Assembly (NCBI RefSeq): GCF_902158555.1
Contig: NZ_CABGGS010000001.1
Coordinates: 124,001-188,000, forward strand
Origin: Klebsiella spallanzanii
GTDB taxonomy: Bacteria > Pseudomonadota > Gammaproteobacteria > Enterobacterales > Enterobacteriaceae
Length of the DNA stretch: 64,000 nt
Reading direction: 5' to 3'
Positions 32,805-42,891 of this stretch are shown here, piece by piece (within the stretch, counting starts at the first letter, position 1; every line of letters begins with the position of its first letter). The notes beneath the pieces are model-generated. The model saw only the letters and a list, made by a program, of their open reading frames with translations. It did not search any database and was not told where the DNA came from. The translations under genes were made by a program, and so were the position numbers.

Positions 32805-33209
32805 ATGTTTTCAGCACATTTTTTGTCGGGATGTTATAATTGCGCGGTAGAGTAGCTTCTGCCCGTTGCCCCGCCGCCGTTTGGGAATAATAAGAGTCAG
32901 ATAACGCCCATCGTTCTGTCACTCCCCCCTTTACGTTTGCGCCTGTCACCCGGTTTATCCGTGTGAATTCCGGGCAATGCGCCAAAACTACTTCGGCGAT
33001 TTTTTACCCTAAATAATTCAAATTGCAGGAAGGCGGCAAGAGAATGAATCCCCCGGAGCTTACATCAGTAAGTGACTGGGGTGAATGAGCGCAGCTGACG
33101 AACATGCAAATTGAAGTATGACGGGTATACGTAAAACTTTACTTACTTGCTGAACTTCGGCATTATCTTGCCGGTTCAAAACTACGGTAGTGATACCCCA
33201 GAGGACTAG
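32805..33209 (+). promoter_or_regulatory. infA upstream region (405 bp): two promoters around an ERIC element
   Basis: An extended -10, TGTTATAAT (32832-32840), marks a distal promoter with a start near 32847. An ERIC element follows at 33005-33128. A second promoter, TTTACT-N17-CATTAT (33138-33166), lies between the ERIC and infA. E. coli infA is reported to be expressed from two promoters; here the ERIC lies between them, in the leader of the long transcript only. No ORF is supported. Confidence 0.65.
33005..33128 (+). repeat. ERIC element
   Basis: About 124 bp with inverted ends (TACCCTAAATAATTC at the left, GAAGTATGACGGGTA at the right). The ERIC core is plain: the GAGCTTACATCAGTAAGTGA segment is followed by CTGGGGTGAA. 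Members of this family are 126-127-bp imperfect palindromes in intergenic transcribed DNA of enterobacteria. It is the only copy I found in the window. Confidence 0.93.
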
Positions 33210-33428
<219 letters not shown>

Positions 33429-33458
33429 TCGTTTTTGCGCTTAAAGCGCCAGATGCTG

Positions 33459-33484
33459 AAGGCCGGGATATTTCCCGGCCTTTT
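33459..33484 (+). terminator. Terminator of infA
   Basis: AAGGCCGGGA - TATT - TCCCGGCCTT forms a perfect 10-bp stem with a 4-base loop, followed by TT. Confidence 0.92.
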
Positions 33485-33494
33485 CATTGTGCAT

Positions 33495-33522
33495 AAAAAA
33501 ACCGGCCCTGAGGCCGGTTTTG
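33495..33522 (-). terminator. Terminator of clpA
   Basis: On the minus strand AAACCGGCC - TCAG - GGCCGGTTT forms a 9-bp stem followed by a run of T. It lies only 10 bp from the convergent infA terminator, leaving no room for a tRNA gene. Confidence 0.92.
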
Positions 33523-33542
33523 ACATTGACGACAACAAAAAC

Positions 33543-35825
33543 TTAGTGCGCCGCTTCCGGTTTGTGCTTCTGAGCACTCTGGAAGTCGTAGGTCAGCGCG
33601 TTCTTCTCTTTATCCAGCTCAACGGTCACCTGGCCGCCGTCAACCAGTGAGCCAAACAGCAGCTCGTTGGCCAGCGGTTTCTTCAGGTTGTCCTGAATCA
33701 CCCGCGCCATTGGACGCGCGCCCATGGCCCGGTCGTAGCCCTTCTCGGCCAGCCAATCGCGAGCTTCCTGGCTGACTTCCAAAGATACGCCTTTCTGATC
33801 CAGTTGAACCTGCAGCTCGACGATAAACTTATCCACCACCTGATGAATAACCGTCGTAGACAGGTGATCGAACCAGATAATGTTATCGAGACGGTTACGG
33901 AACTCCGGCGTAAAGATCTTCTTGATCTCATCCATCGCATCCGGACTGTTGTCCTGATGAATAAGGCCAATGGATTTACGCTCGGTTTCACGCACCCCGG
34001 CGTTGGTGGTCATCACCAGCACCACGTTGCGGAAATCCGCTTTGCGGCCGTTATTATCGGTCAGCGTACCGTTGTCCATCACCTGCAGCAGCAGGTTAAA
34101 GACGTCCGGATGTGCTTTTTCAATTTCATCCAGCAGCAGCACCGCATGCGGATGCTTGATAACCGCATCAGTCAGCAGTCCGCCCTGGTCGAAACCGACA
34201 TATCCCGGAGGGGCGCCGATTAAGCGGCTGACGGTATGACGTTCCATATATTCGGACATATCAAAACGCAGCAGCTCAATGCCCAGCGACTTCGCCAACT
34301 GCACGGTGACCTCGGTTTTCCCGACCCCGGTAGGCCCGGCGAACAGGAAAGAACCCACGGGTTTGTGCTCATGGCCCAGCCCGGCGCGCGCCATCTTAAT
34401 AGCTTCAGTTAATGCCTCAATCGCCTTATCCTGACCAAAGACCAGCATTTTCAGGCGATCGCCGAGGTTTTTCAGCGTATCGCGATCGCTGCGGGAAACG
34501 CTCTTCTCAGGAATACGCGCGATGCGCGCCACCACGGACTCAATATCCGCGACGTTAACCGTTTTCTTACGTTTGCTTACCGGCATCAAGCGCGCACGCG
34601 CCCCGGCTTCGTCAATCACGTCAATCGCCTTATCCGGCAGATGACGATCGTTGATGTATTTCACCGCCAGCTCAACTGCCGCACGCACCGCTTTGGCGGT
34701 ATAACGCACGTCGTGGTGCGCTTCGTATTTCGGCTTCAGGCCATTGATAATCTGCACCGTCTCTTCTACTGAAGGTTCGGTGATATCAATTTTCTGGAAA
34801 CGACGCGCCAGCGCACGATCCTTTTCAAAGATGTTGCTGAACTCCTGGTAGGTCGTCGAACCAATTACCCGGATTTTGCCGCTGGAGAGCAGCGGTTTGA
34901 TCAGGTTAGCGGCATCGACCTGCCCGCCTGAAGCTGCACCCGCACCGATGATGGTGTGGATTTCATCAATGAACAGAATACTGCTGGTGTCTTGTTCCAG
35001 CTGCTTAAGCAGTGCTTTAAAACGTTTTTCAAAATCGCCGCGATATTTGGTGCCTGCCAGCAGCGAGCCGATATCCAGCGAGTAGATAGTGCAGTCGGCC
35101 ATCACTTCCGGCACATCGCCCTGCACGATACGCCAGGCGAGACCTTCAGCAATAGCGGTTTTACCGACGCCGGATTCTCCCACCAGCAGCGGGTTATTTT
35201 TGCGACGACGGCACAGGACCTGAATTGCACGTTCCAGCTCTTTCTCGCGGCCAATCAGCGGGTCAATACCGCCAACGCGGGCAAGCTGGTTGAGGTTGGT
35301 GGTGAAGTTTTCCATACGATCCTCCCCGCCTGCTTGCTCTTCACTGTTGCCAGGCTGGCTTCCGCTGTTATCGGAAGACTGGCTCGGCTCGTCTTTACGC
35401 GTACCGTGAGAGATGAAGTTCACCACATCAAGTCGGCTGACTTCATGTTTACGTAGCAGGTATGCTGCCTGGGACTCTTGTTCGCTAAAAATAGCGACAA
35501 GCACGTTGGCACCGGTAACTTCGCTGCGCCCGGAAGACTGTACGTGGAAAACGGCACGCTGCAGCACGCGCTGAAAGCTCAGCGTCGGCTGAGTGTCACG
35601 CTCTTCTTCCGTGGCAGGCAGGACGGGTGTGGTCTGTTCGATGAAGGCTTCGAGTTCCTGACGCAGCGCAACCAGGTCCACTGAACACGCTTCTAGCGCT
35701 TCGCGGGCCGAAGGGTTGCTAAGCAGCGCCAGCAACAAGTGCTCGACGGTCATGAACTCATGACGGTGCTCGCGCGCTCTGGCGAAAGCCATGTTTAAAC
35801 TGAGTTCCAGTTCTTGATTGAGCAT
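33543..35825 (-). CDS. clpA: ATP-dependent Clp protease ATP-binding subunit ClpA
   Basis: AAA+ unfoldase that feeds substrates to ClpP. The start [20 protein letters not shown] gives 760 residues (E. coli 758). The N-domain (about 1-140) binds ClpS. The first AAA+ ring has Walker A GESGVGKT; the second has GPTGVGKT. The ClpP-docking IGL loop is visible in [12 protein letters not shown]. It lies 30 bp after clpS on the same strand. Confidence 0.98.
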   Translation of the reverse strand: MLNQELELSLNMAFARAREHRHEFMTVEHLLLALLSNPSAREALEACSVDLVALRQELEAFIEQTTPVLPATEEERDTQPTLSFQRVLQRAVFHVQSSGRSEVTGANVLVAIFSEQESQAAYLLRKHEVSRLDVVNFISHGTRKDEPSQSSDNSGSQPGNSEEQAGGEDRMENFTTNLNQLARVGGIDPLIGREKELERAIQVLCRRRKNNPLLVGESGVGKTAIAEGLAWRIVQGDVPEVMADCTIYSLDIGSLLAGTKYRGDFEKRFKALLKQLEQDTSSILFIDEIHTIIGAGAASGGQVDAANLIKPLLSSGKIRVIGSTTYQEFSNIFEKDRALARRFQKIDITEPSVEETVQIINGLKPKYEAHHDVRYTAKAVRAAVELAVKYINDRHLPDKAIDVIDEAGARARLMPVSKRKKTVNVADIESVVARIARIPEKSVSRSDRDTLKNLGDRLKMLVFGQDKAIEALTEAIKMARAGLGHEHKPVGSFLFAGPTGVGKTEVTVQLAKSLGIELLRFDMSEYMERHTVSRLIGAPPGYVGFDQGGLLTDAVIKHPHAVLLLDEIEKAHPDVFNLLLQVMDNGTLTDNNGRKADFRNVVLVMTTNAGVRETERKSIGLIHQDNSPDAMDEIKKIFTPEFRNRLDNIIWFDHLSTTVIHQVVDKFIVELQVQLDQKGVSLEVSQEARDWLAEKGYDRAMGARPMARVIQDNLKKPLANELLFGSLVDGGQVTVELDKEKNALTYDFQSAQKHKPEAAH

Positions 35826-35855
35826 AGGCACCTCCCCCAAGTTTGTGGCCTGTAT

Positions 35856-36173
35856 TCAGGCTTTTTCTAGCGTGCACAACAGCGGATGTTCGTTCTCCCT
35901 CGCGTATTGGTTCACCATCGACACTTTGGTTTCCGCGACTTCCGCAGTAAAGACCCCGCAAATCGCTTTACCTTGATAGTGAACCGTCAGCATCAGTTGC
36001 GTTGCACGTTCAACATCATAAGAAAAGAATTTTTGTAACACGTCAATAACAAACTCCATTGGAGTGTAGTCATCATTGACCAATATCACTTTATACATAG
36101 ATGGCGGTTTAAGCGCATCCTTAACTTCGTCCTCTATTAGCTGATCGAAGTCCAACCAGTCTCTCTTACTCAT
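35856..36173 (-). CDS. clpS: ClpS, adaptor for N-end-rule degradation
   Basis: Adaptor that binds N-terminal Leu, Phe, Tyr or Trp and delivers these substrates to ClpAP. 105 residues (E. coli 106; the N-terminal tail differs). The recognition residues are in [15 protein letters not shown] and in [10 protein letters not shown]. Divergent from cspD, as in E. coli. It works on the products of aat, which is nearby. Confidence 0.97.
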   Translation of the reverse strand: MSKRDWLDFDQLIEDEVKDALKPPSMYKVILVNDDYTPMEFVIDVLQKFFSYDVERATQLMLTVHYQGKAICGVFTAEVAETKVSMVNQYARENEHPLLCTLEKA

Positions 36174-36497
36174 CGTCAGTGTTCATCATCGGTTGCTGTA
36201 GCCAACAGGCGGTGGCCTGTCGATGACCAGAGGCTATGCACATCACAAATCTACAATAGATCATAGATAATTATCATCTATTACTTCCATCCGCGACGTC
36301 TGTCACATTCCCCGGCAATAGCGTTAACTGCTTCAAATTTTGACGCATTTTTCACCGTCCCCCAGCGTCAATTGCTTGACGCATTTCCTGATTTCTCTAA
36401 ATTGTAGTGGCGAGAGTTGGCGAGCAATTGAACAACTCGTCACTCCACTACCGGTTCATTCCATCTTACTTATAAGATTTACGAAGGATGTCGAAGT
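36174..36497. promoter_or_regulatory. clpS-cspD divergent intergenic region (324 bp)
   Basis: AT-rich promoter region. The 7-mer TTGACGC occurs three times: plus strand at 36340-36346 and 36376-36382, and inverted at 36365-36371; the last two form a 7-bp inverted repeat with a 4-base spacer. TTGACG (36376-36381) followed after 16 bp by TAAATT (36398-36403) is a reasonable cspD promoter. No ORF is supported. Confidence 0.5.
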
Positions 36498-36728
36498 ATG
36501 GAAATGGGTACTGTTAAGTGGTTCAACAATGCCAAAGGGTTCGGTTTTATTTGCCCTGAGGGCGGCGGCGAAGACATTTTCGCCCATTACTCCACCATCC
36601 AGATGGATGGTTACAGAACGCTAAAAGCCGGACAAGCCGTTCGGTTTGATGTTCACCAGGGGCCAAAAGGTAATCACGCCAGCGTGATTGTCCCTGTTGA
36701 AGCAGAAGAAACAGAAACAGCCGCATAA
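36498..36728 (+). CDS. cspD: Cold-shock-like protein CspD
   Basis: Stationary-phase and starvation-induced CSP-fold protein that inhibits replication by binding single-stranded DNA; not cold-inducible in E. coli. 76 residues (E. coli 74). Nucleic-acid-binding motifs are KGFGFI and DIFAHY. The acidic C-terminal tail (EAEETETAA) differs from E. coli. Divergent from clpSA. Confidence 0.96.
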   Translation: MEMGTVKWFNNAKGFGFICPEGGGEDIFAHYSTIQMDGYRTLKAGQAVRFDVHQGPKGNHASVIVPVEAEETETAA

Positions 36729-36760
36729 CTCTTTTGCTTCATTGTGTACATCCCGCCAGC

Positions 36761-36792
36761 AAAATGCCAGTCCTTCTGACTGGCATTTTTTT
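36761..36792. terminator. Bidirectional terminator between cspD and macB
   Basis: AAAATGCCAGTC - CTTCT - GACTGGCATTTT is a 12-bp perfect stem with A and T flanks on both sides, so it can end both the cspD and the convergent macB transcripts. Confidence 0.92.
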
Positions 36793-36796
36793 ATCG

Positions 36797-38743
36797 CTAC
36801 TCGCGAGCCAGCGCGTCGACAGGATCCAGACGAGCCGCATTGCGCGCCGGTAGCCAGCCAAACAAAACGCCGGTCAGCGTTGAACATAAAAATGCGGTCA
36901 ATAGCGCCAACGGTGAAAAACCAATTTCCCAGCCGGGTAAAAACAGCTGTAGCACAAAGGCAATCAGCAGCGATAGCGTCACACCCAGCGCGCCACCGAC
37001 CAGACAGACCAGTACTGCTTCAATCAAAAACTGCTGCAATACATCGCTGGCCCGTGCGCCAACCGCCATACGAATACCAATCTCTCGCGTGCGCTCAGTC
37101 ACTGAGACCAGCATAATGTTCATCACGCCAATCCCGCCGACCACCAGCGCAATCACCGCTACCAGGGTTAAAAACAGCTGTAATGTATGTGTGGTCCGTT
37201 CCGCCGTTTTCAAGATGCTGTCCATATTCCAGGTGAAAACATCTTTCTTGCCGTGGCGGAGTTCCAGTAAACGTAACAACTGCTGTTCGGCAATCGCGCT
37301 GTCGTAGCCTTCATTGACGCGAACGGTGATGGAGTTGAGCCATGACTGCCCCATCACCCGACCAGCCATGGTGGTATAGGGCAGCCAGACGCGCAGAATT
37401 TTGCTGCTGCCAAACATCGACTGTTTTTCATCCGCAACGCCAATCACCGTCGCTGGCATATTACCGACCAGAACTATCTCACCCACCACCTTCGTTTTAT
37501 GCGGGAACAGCTGTCGACGCGCGTTGCTATCGAGCACGACTACCTGCGCACGGCTATTTAACTGCAGCTCGTTGAAGGTATTTCCTTCGCTAAAGGTCAT
37601 GCCGTAGACATTAAAATACTGCGCCCCTACGCCCTCTGCGCTGGCGGCAACGTCAATATTATCAGCCCTCAGGCGCAGGCTTTTTGATACCGCCGGAGTT
37701 GCCGAGCTAACCCAGGGCTGTTTCTGAATCGCCAGCAGATCATCGTATTTCAGCGCCTGCTGATAACGGGGATCATCATCGCCGAAATCTTTGCCGGGAT
37801 AGACATCAATGGTGTTAGTGCCAATAGCACGAATATCAGCCAGCACCATCTGCTTGGCGGCATCGCCCACCACCACAATCGACACCACCGAGGCAATGCC
37901 AATAATAATCCCGAGCATCGTCAGCAACGTGCGCATTTTGTTCGCCGCCATCGCACGCCAGGCCATCACCAGCGCTTCACGAAAACCGCTGCTGAACTGA
38001 CGCCAGGCTGAAGGCTCGGCCACGGTGCGCTGGCGCAGCACGCCGCCTTGCGTGGTACTCAGAGCGGGTGGATTACTGACAATCTCGCCATCGTGTATTT
38101 CGATGACCCGCTCCGCCTGGGCCGCCACCTGCGGGTCATGGGTGACAATAATCACCGTATGCCCCTGCGCTTTAAGCTGGTGAAGGATCCCCATCACCTC
38201 TTCGCCGGAACGGCTATCCAGCGCGCCGGTTGGCTCATCCGCCAGAATCACTTCTCCGCCGTTCATCAGGGCACGAGCAATACTCACTCGCTGCTGCTGA
38301 CCGCCGGAAAGCTGCGAAGGTTGATATTCTGCTCTGTCTCCCAACCCCAATCGCACCAGTAGCTCATGAGCACGGGCAAGACGCGCTTTACGTTCCGCTC
38401 CGGCGTAGACTGCCGGGACCTCCACGTTCTGCGCCGCGGTCAAGTGCGAGAGCAGATGGTAGCGCTGGAAAATAAACCCGAAATGTTCCCGCCGCAGACG
38501 CGCCAGTTCATCACCGTTGAGGCGAGCTACGTCCGTTCCCGCCACCTGATAGGTTCCGCTGGTGGGCTTATCCAGACAGCCCAGAATATTCATCAGCGTG
38601 GATTTACCAGACCCGGATGCCCCGACGATAGCCACCATCTCACCGGCGGCAATGCTCAACGTAATCCCCTTCAGCACATCAACGCTACCGTCGCCAGAGG
38701 GATAGCTGCGGCGAATATCACGCAGTTCCAGTAGCGCCGTCAT
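36797..38743 (-). CDS. macB: MacB, ABC-type macrolide/enterotoxin efflux protein
   Basis: Mechanotransmission ABC transporter that works with MacA and TolC to expel macrolides, peptides and outer-membrane precursors from the periplasm. 648 residues, as in E. coli. The nucleotide-binding domain (about 1-225) has Walker [10 protein letters not shown] and signature LSGGQQQR. A first membrane helix near 275, a periplasmic domain, and three C-terminal helices with the conserved [11 protein letters not shown] coupling segment follow. Its start overlaps the macA stop by 4 bases. Confidence 0.96.
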   Translation of the reverse strand: MTALLELRDIRRSYPSGDGSVDVLKGITLSIAAGEMVAIVGASGSGKSTLMNILGCLDKPTSGTYQVAGTDVARLNGDELARLRREHFGFIFQRYHLLSHLTAAQNVEVPAVYAGAERKARLARAHELLVRLGLGDRAEYQPSQLSGGQQQRVSIARALMNGGEVILADEPTGALDSRSGEEVMGILHQLKAQGHTVIIVTHDPQVAAQAERVIEIHDGEIVSNPPALSTTQGGVLRQRTVAEPSAWRQFSSGFREALVMAWRAMAANKMRTLLTMLGIIIGIASVVSIVVVGDAAKQMVLADIRAIGTNTIDVYPGKDFGDDDPRYQQALKYDDLLAIQKQPWVSSATPAVSKSLRLRADNIDVAASAEGVGAQYFNVYGMTFSEGNTFNELQLNSRAQVVVLDSNARRQLFPHKTKVVGEIVLVGNMPATVIGVADEKQSMFGSSKILRVWLPYTTMAGRVMGQSWLNSITVRVNEGYDSAIAEQQLLRLLELRHGKKDVFTWNMDSILKTAERTTHTLQLFLTLVAVIALVVGGIGVMNIMLVSVTERTREIGIRMAVGARASDVLQQFLIEAVLVCLVGGALGVTLSLLIAFVLQLFLPGWEIGFSPLALLTAFLCSTLTGVLFGWLPARNAARLDPVDALARE

Positions 38744-39855
38744 TTCGTCGCCCCGGCCGCACCTTCGCCGATGATCACTTCATCGCCCTCTTCCAGCCCC
38801 TTCAGCACCGCCACATCGGTATCATTACGCGCGCCAATCACGATTTCACGCTCTTTGACTTCACCGGTACGCAGCAACCGCACGTGATAGCGGTTATCGC
38901 CGATGGCTTCACCCAGCGCGCTCAATGGGATCGTGATGACGTTTTTCACCTCAGAGAGCTGAATATGCACCTGGGCGGTCATTTCCAGACGCAGAATACC
39001 CTGCGGATTAGGCACCTCAAAACGGGCGTAATAAAAAATAGCGTCATTGACCTTCTCCGGGGTTGGGAGAATATCCTTTAATGTTCCTTCATAACGCGTC
39101 AGCGGATCGCCCAGTACGGTGAACCAGGCTTTTTGCCCTGGCTTCAGATGAATCACATCAGCTTCAGAAACCTGTGCTTTCACCAGCATGGTGCTGAGGT
39201 CTGCAAGGGTCAAAATATTCGGAGCCTGCTGAGCTGCTATCACTGTCTGCCCCTGCAGGGTGGTGATTTGCGTCACTTCCCCGGACATAGGCGCCAAAAT
39301 TTTGGTGTAGTCGAGGTTGGTTTTAGCCGTATCCAGGGTAGCCTGATTACGTTTAACCTGCGCTTCAATCGCCCCGATTTGCGCTTCCTTGACCGCTAAA
39401 TCAGCCGTGGCGGTATCCAGATCCTGACGAGAAACCAGTTGCCGCTGCGCCAGCTGCTGCTGACGGGACAACGTCGCTGCCGATAATTTGCGTTCCGCAC
39501 GCGCCTGATTTAGCTGCGCCCGCAGTTCCATCAGCGTCGCCTCAACTTCTTTAATCTGGTTTTCCGCCTGCTCAGGGTCGATGATCCCCAGCAGTTGGTC
39601 TTTTTTGACTTTATCGCCAATCTCGACGCGCAGCGTTTTGAGCTGCCCGCTCACCTGCGCACCAACGTCCACTTTTTTTAATGCATCCAGCTTGCCGGTC
39701 GCCAGCACGCTCTGCTGCAGATCCCCTTTACGCACCACCAGCGTTTGATACTGCGGTAGCGGCGCATTCAGTACTCGCCATCCCCAGATAGCCAGGGCCA
39801 GTACGACAATCGCCAGCAGCCACCAAACTTTCCTGCGCTTTCCATTTAATTTCAT
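38740..39855 (-). CDS. macA: MacA, periplasmic adaptor of the MacAB-TolC pump
   Basis: Membrane-fusion protein linking MacB to TolC. The start [18 protein letters not shown] gives 371 residues, the E. coli length; the extension to 39894 is not conserved. One N-terminal membrane anchor is followed by lipoyl, long alpha-hairpin (about residues 95-165) and beta-barrel domains. The N-terminal 20 residues differ from E. coli, but from [11 protein letters not shown] onwards the similarity is high. First gene of macAB. Confidence 0.95.
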   Translation of the reverse strand: MKLNGKRRKVWWLLAIVVLALAIWGWRVLNAPLPQYQTLVVRKGDLQQSVLATGKLDALKKVDVGAQVSGQLKTLRVEIGDKVKKDQLLGIIDPEQAENQIKEVEATLMELRAQLNQARAERKLSAATLSRQQQLAQRQLVSRQDLDTATADLAVKEAQIGAIEAQVKRNQATLDTAKTNLDYTKILAPMSGEVTQITTLQGQTVIAAQQAPNILTLADLSTMLVKAQVSEADVIHLKPGQKAWFTVLGDPLTRYEGTLKDILPTPEKVNDAIFYYARFEVPNPQGILRLEMTAQVHIQLSEVKNVITIPLSALGEAIGDNRYHVRLLRTGEVKEREIVIGARNDTDVAVLKGLEEGDEVIIGEGAAGATK

Positions 39856-40026
39856 AAAAATTCCTGATGTTTTAACCCGCAGAACCCGCAACAATTCTAT
39901 CTAAATGCGGCGACAGAATAACGTTCATTTTAAGCTGTGCTTAATTTTTGTTTAATTGAAGTTGAGGGTTGCTAAGAGGCGATGCCGGGATGCGTCCCGG
40001 CAAAAAGAGATACTCGACGCAGGGAG

Positions 40027-41685
40027 CTAATCTGCGCGCCCGCGCGCCAGCCATAGCACGCGAGAAAACATTTTTTTCAACAGCGTCGGAATAGCATCAA
40101 CGCCGCGACGTCCGGCTTCCATCGCGACTTCAATCGCCAGATCCGGTTTTGACGAACGATGAATCGCTTTGGTTATCACCCGCCGCATATTCATGGGAAT
40201 ATTTATTGGCAGTTGCGCCACCCGGTGATACACATCATCAAAGCCCTGACGATACATAAAATGCTCCATATCCATCGCTGGCAGTACCGTCAGATGGTCA
40301 CGCTCCAGCATCTTATCGTCATTCAACAGCCCGCGAACGGTAGCGGCATATTTCTTCCCGGCTTCATCGCCATCGACCAGCACATGCCACTCAATGCCCA
40401 TTCGCCGCGCAAATTTGATAAGCGGTTTTAATCCCGACTGCGCAAACTCAATCACCTTCACGCCTTCCGCATCAAAGTGGTGCCCGCACTGGCGGGCCAG
40501 TTCGTTGATAACCCAGGTTTCCGTCTCCCCTTCCACCAGCAGCCAGCAGCGAGCAAATAGCGATGAAGCGCGGTTGAAACGAATATGAAACGCGATGCGC
40601 CGACTGTCTTCCGCATTCATGCCGCCGGGTCCCAGTCGCCATGCGGATACCCGAGAGGATTCACGAACCAGACGGCAGACGTGCTCGACGGGGGTCAACG
40701 ACAGCAGTTCGCCGGAGTTGGTAGTCGTCACTCTCTGCAACGGCAGCAGATTAAGCAAATGCCAGGCTACGGACAGCATGATAGGGTGCAGGCGGGTTTC
40801 CGGATCCTCAATCAGCAGCAGCGGTCGTGCATCACGATCGAGACGCACCGTACCTTTCGCCTGCAATAGCGTAGAGAACAGACCCAGTAATATCACCCGA
40901 TGACTGCGCCCGCCGGGCTTGTCGATCATGCGATTGATAATATCCAGATAGCGCCAGCTGCGCTGTTCATCATGTGAATGTCGGCGCATCAGGCGGTTAC
41001 GCGATTGCGCGCTACTCTGCTCGGCAAAATAGTGTTCCAGCAGTTGCACCATGGCCGACAGCCCCTGGCGTATCTGACTATCGGTTAAATTTTGTGGGTG
41101 ATGCACCAGTTCCCGGGAGAGAAAATCGAGCTGGCGGGCGGTAATCTCTATCTGCGGCGAATGTGGAACGGTGCCGTTATGGATCCGCCGCATAAAGCGT
41201 GCATCACGCAGCCGCAGCACCGGCATCAGCCGTACCAGATGACGGGCCAGTTCATCTATATCATCAAGATCCAGCGCCTCTCCTTCGCCATTAATAAAGC
41301 TACGCAGGGTCATAACGCTATCGTCGTCAGTAAGCTCCCCTTCCAGGCGATAGAAGACCCGCTGATAGCCATCTTCGCAGGGTACCCAGCAGTTGCTCAG
41401 GGGACGGTAGCGGCGCACCCGATGACGCCCTGGTTCATTTTCGCGAAAAGTCAAAATGATATGCAGGTGACGCTCACGCCCCTGAATATCTCCGGGAGGG
41501 AACCAAAAATCTTCCCGAACAAAATGATAGAGATCGAACTCAGGCGATAAGAGTAGCGTCAGGGCATCCAGCAGGCTGGATTTACCCCATGCATTTTCGC
41601 CAATCAGCACGTTATTTTGCTCCAGCATCAACGATAAACGGTTGATGCCGCGAAAGCCGACTATTTCGACGCGCTCAAGATGCAT
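40027..41685 (-). CDS. ybjD: YbjD, OLD-family ATPase/TOPRIM nuclease
   Basis: Member of the OLD (overcoming lysogenisation defect) family: an ABC-type ATPase fused to a TOPRIM nuclease domain. 552 residues, as in E. coli YbjD. Walker A is GENAWGKSS (about residues 29-37), an ABC-like D-loop region is LLLIEDPETRLHP, and the TOPRIM acidic motifs are LVEGETETW and HVLVDGDEAG. Role uncertain; possibly DNA repair or defence. About 130 bp upstream of it on the same strand ends macA, with no obvious shared control. Confidence 0.94.
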   Translation of the reverse strand: MHLERVEIVGFRGINRLSLMLEQNNVLIGENAWGKSSLLDALTLLLSPEFDLYHFVREDFWFPPGDIQGRERHLHIILTFRENEPGRHRVRRYRPLSNCWVPCEDGYQRVFYRLEGELTDDDSVMTLRSFINGEGEALDLDDIDELARHLVRLMPVLRLRDARFMRRIHNGTVPHSPQIEITARQLDFLSRELVHHPQNLTDSQIRQGLSAMVQLLEHYFAEQSSAQSRNRLMRRHSHDEQRSWRYLDIINRMIDKPGGRSHRVILLGLFSTLLQAKGTVRLDRDARPLLLIEDPETRLHPIMLSVAWHLLNLLPLQRVTTTNSGELLSLTPVEHVCRLVRESSRVSAWRLGPGGMNAEDSRRIAFHIRFNRASSLFARCWLLVEGETETWVINELARQCGHHFDAEGVKVIEFAQSGLKPLIKFARRMGIEWHVLVDGDEAGKKYAATVRGLLNDDKMLERDHLTVLPAMDMEHFMYRQGFDDVYHRVAQLPINIPMNMRRVITKAIHRSSKPDLAIEVAMEAGRRGVDAIPTLLKKMFSRVLWLARGRAD

Positions 41686-42070
41686 ATCCCCTCCGCTCGG
41701 TGGCTACTTTCTCCTTCAATTATCAGCAGTATAGCGAGCCGGGCATGAACATGACACTCCAGGCGTATGCTAATCGCTACCGTTTGGCGGGTTAAGAATG
41801 TGATTCGTCTGATATCACCAAATTCAGAAAATAATTCATAGTTAATGATAGTTATTTTCGCCGCTTTTGTTCTACATTTTTAAGAATTCGCCATGGCAAA
41901 AGGAATACCATCACCTTGTTCTAAATCAAATTACATCAATTTATTTAACTAGTCCCAGGATGGTCATCGTCCATAGAATAACGACGCTTTATTTTACTCG
42001 TCATTCTTTGTGGCGAAAATAAAGGCTGGCACGAAAATTCGTGCTTGTTTACGTTTTTATTGAGGTGGTT
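41686..42070. promoter_or_regulatory. ybjD-aqpZ divergent intergenic region (385 bp)
   Basis: AT-rich region carrying both promoters. Two ATCAA half-sites (near 41926-41942) lie 5 bp apart in direct repeat. GCACGAA-AA-TTCGTGC at 42029-42044 is a 7-bp inverted repeat 26 bases before the aqpZ start, a possible operator or leader hairpin. No gene is supported. Confidence 0.45.
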
Positions 42071-42766
42071 ATGTTTAGAAAATTAGCAGCAGAATGCTTT
42101 GGTACATTCTGGCTGGTGTTTGGTGGTTGCGGTAGCGCCGTTTTGGCCGCAGCATTTCCGGAATTGGGTATTGGTTTTGCCGGCGTCGCATTAGCGTTCG
42201 GCTTAACGGTATTAACCATGGCATTTGCCGTCGGTCATATTTCCGGCGGGCATTTTAACCCGGCGGTAACGTTAGGCCTGTGGGCCGGCGGTCGTTTCCC
42301 GGCGAAAGACGTTATTGGTTATATTATCGCCCAGGTTGTCGGTGGTATTATTGCAGCCGCTATTTTGTATGTCGTCGCCAGCGGTAAAGCAGGTTTTGAC
42401 GCCGCCGCTAGCGGCTTCGCTTCTAACGGTTATGGCGAACACTCACCGGGCGGTTTCTCAATGCTTTCCGCTATCGTCATTGAAATCGTCCTGACCTGCG
42501 GCTTCCTGCTGGTTATTCACGGCGCCACCGATAAAAACGCGCCGGCTGGCTTTGCTCCTATCGCCATTGGCCTGGCGCTGACGCTTATTCACCTGATTAG
42601 CATTCCGGTTACCAACACTTCAGTTAACCCGGCGCGTAGTACTGCGGTGGCGATATTCCAGGGCGGATGGGCACTACAGCAGCTATGGTTATTCTGGGTC
42701 ATGCCGATTATCGGCGGTATTCTCGGCGGCGTGCTTTACCGCACTCTGCTGGAAAAACGCAATTAA
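42071..42766 (+). CDS. aqpZ: Aquaporin Z
   Basis: Tetrameric water channel of the inner membrane. The start [19 protein letters not shown] gives 231 residues, as in E. coli; the extension to 42041 is unsupported. The two NPA boxes are [11 protein letters not shown] and [10 protein letters not shown], and the selectivity-filter Arg follows the second. Six membrane helices. A GAGGT ribosome-binding sequence precedes it. It ends in a strong terminator. Confidence 0.98.
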   Translation: MFRKLAAECFGTFWLVFGGCGSAVLAAAFPELGIGFAGVALAFGLTVLTMAFAVGHISGGHFNPAVTLGLWAGGRFPAKDVIGYIIAQVVGGIIAAAILYVVASGKAGFDAAASGFASNGYGEHSPGGFSMLSAIVIEIVLTCGFLLVIHGATDKNAPAGFAPIAIGLALTLIHLISIPVTNTSVNPARSTAVAIFQGGWALQQLWLFWVMPIIGGILGGVLYRTLLEKRN

Positions 42767-42786
42767 TCACATCTTAAGTTTTCTCC

Positions 42787-42816
42787 AGGCCCGGTTTTGC
42801 CGGGCCTTTCTTTTTT
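42787..42816 (+). terminator. Terminator of aqpZ
   Basis: AGGCCCGG - TTTTG - CCGGGCCT forms an 8-bp stem followed by TTCTTTTTT. Confidence 0.93.
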
Positions 42817-42891
42817 CGACGACTTTACTCCGTCCGGCGATTTGGGTAGTGTCAGTAATGCTATTTTCATTCTGCAAGGACCATGTCGTTC

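Noticed and set aside
33429-33542. A serine tRNA gene (serW) after infA
   Set aside because: The gap holds only two back-to-back terminators; no acceptor-stem or TTCGA-type T-arm sequence is present.
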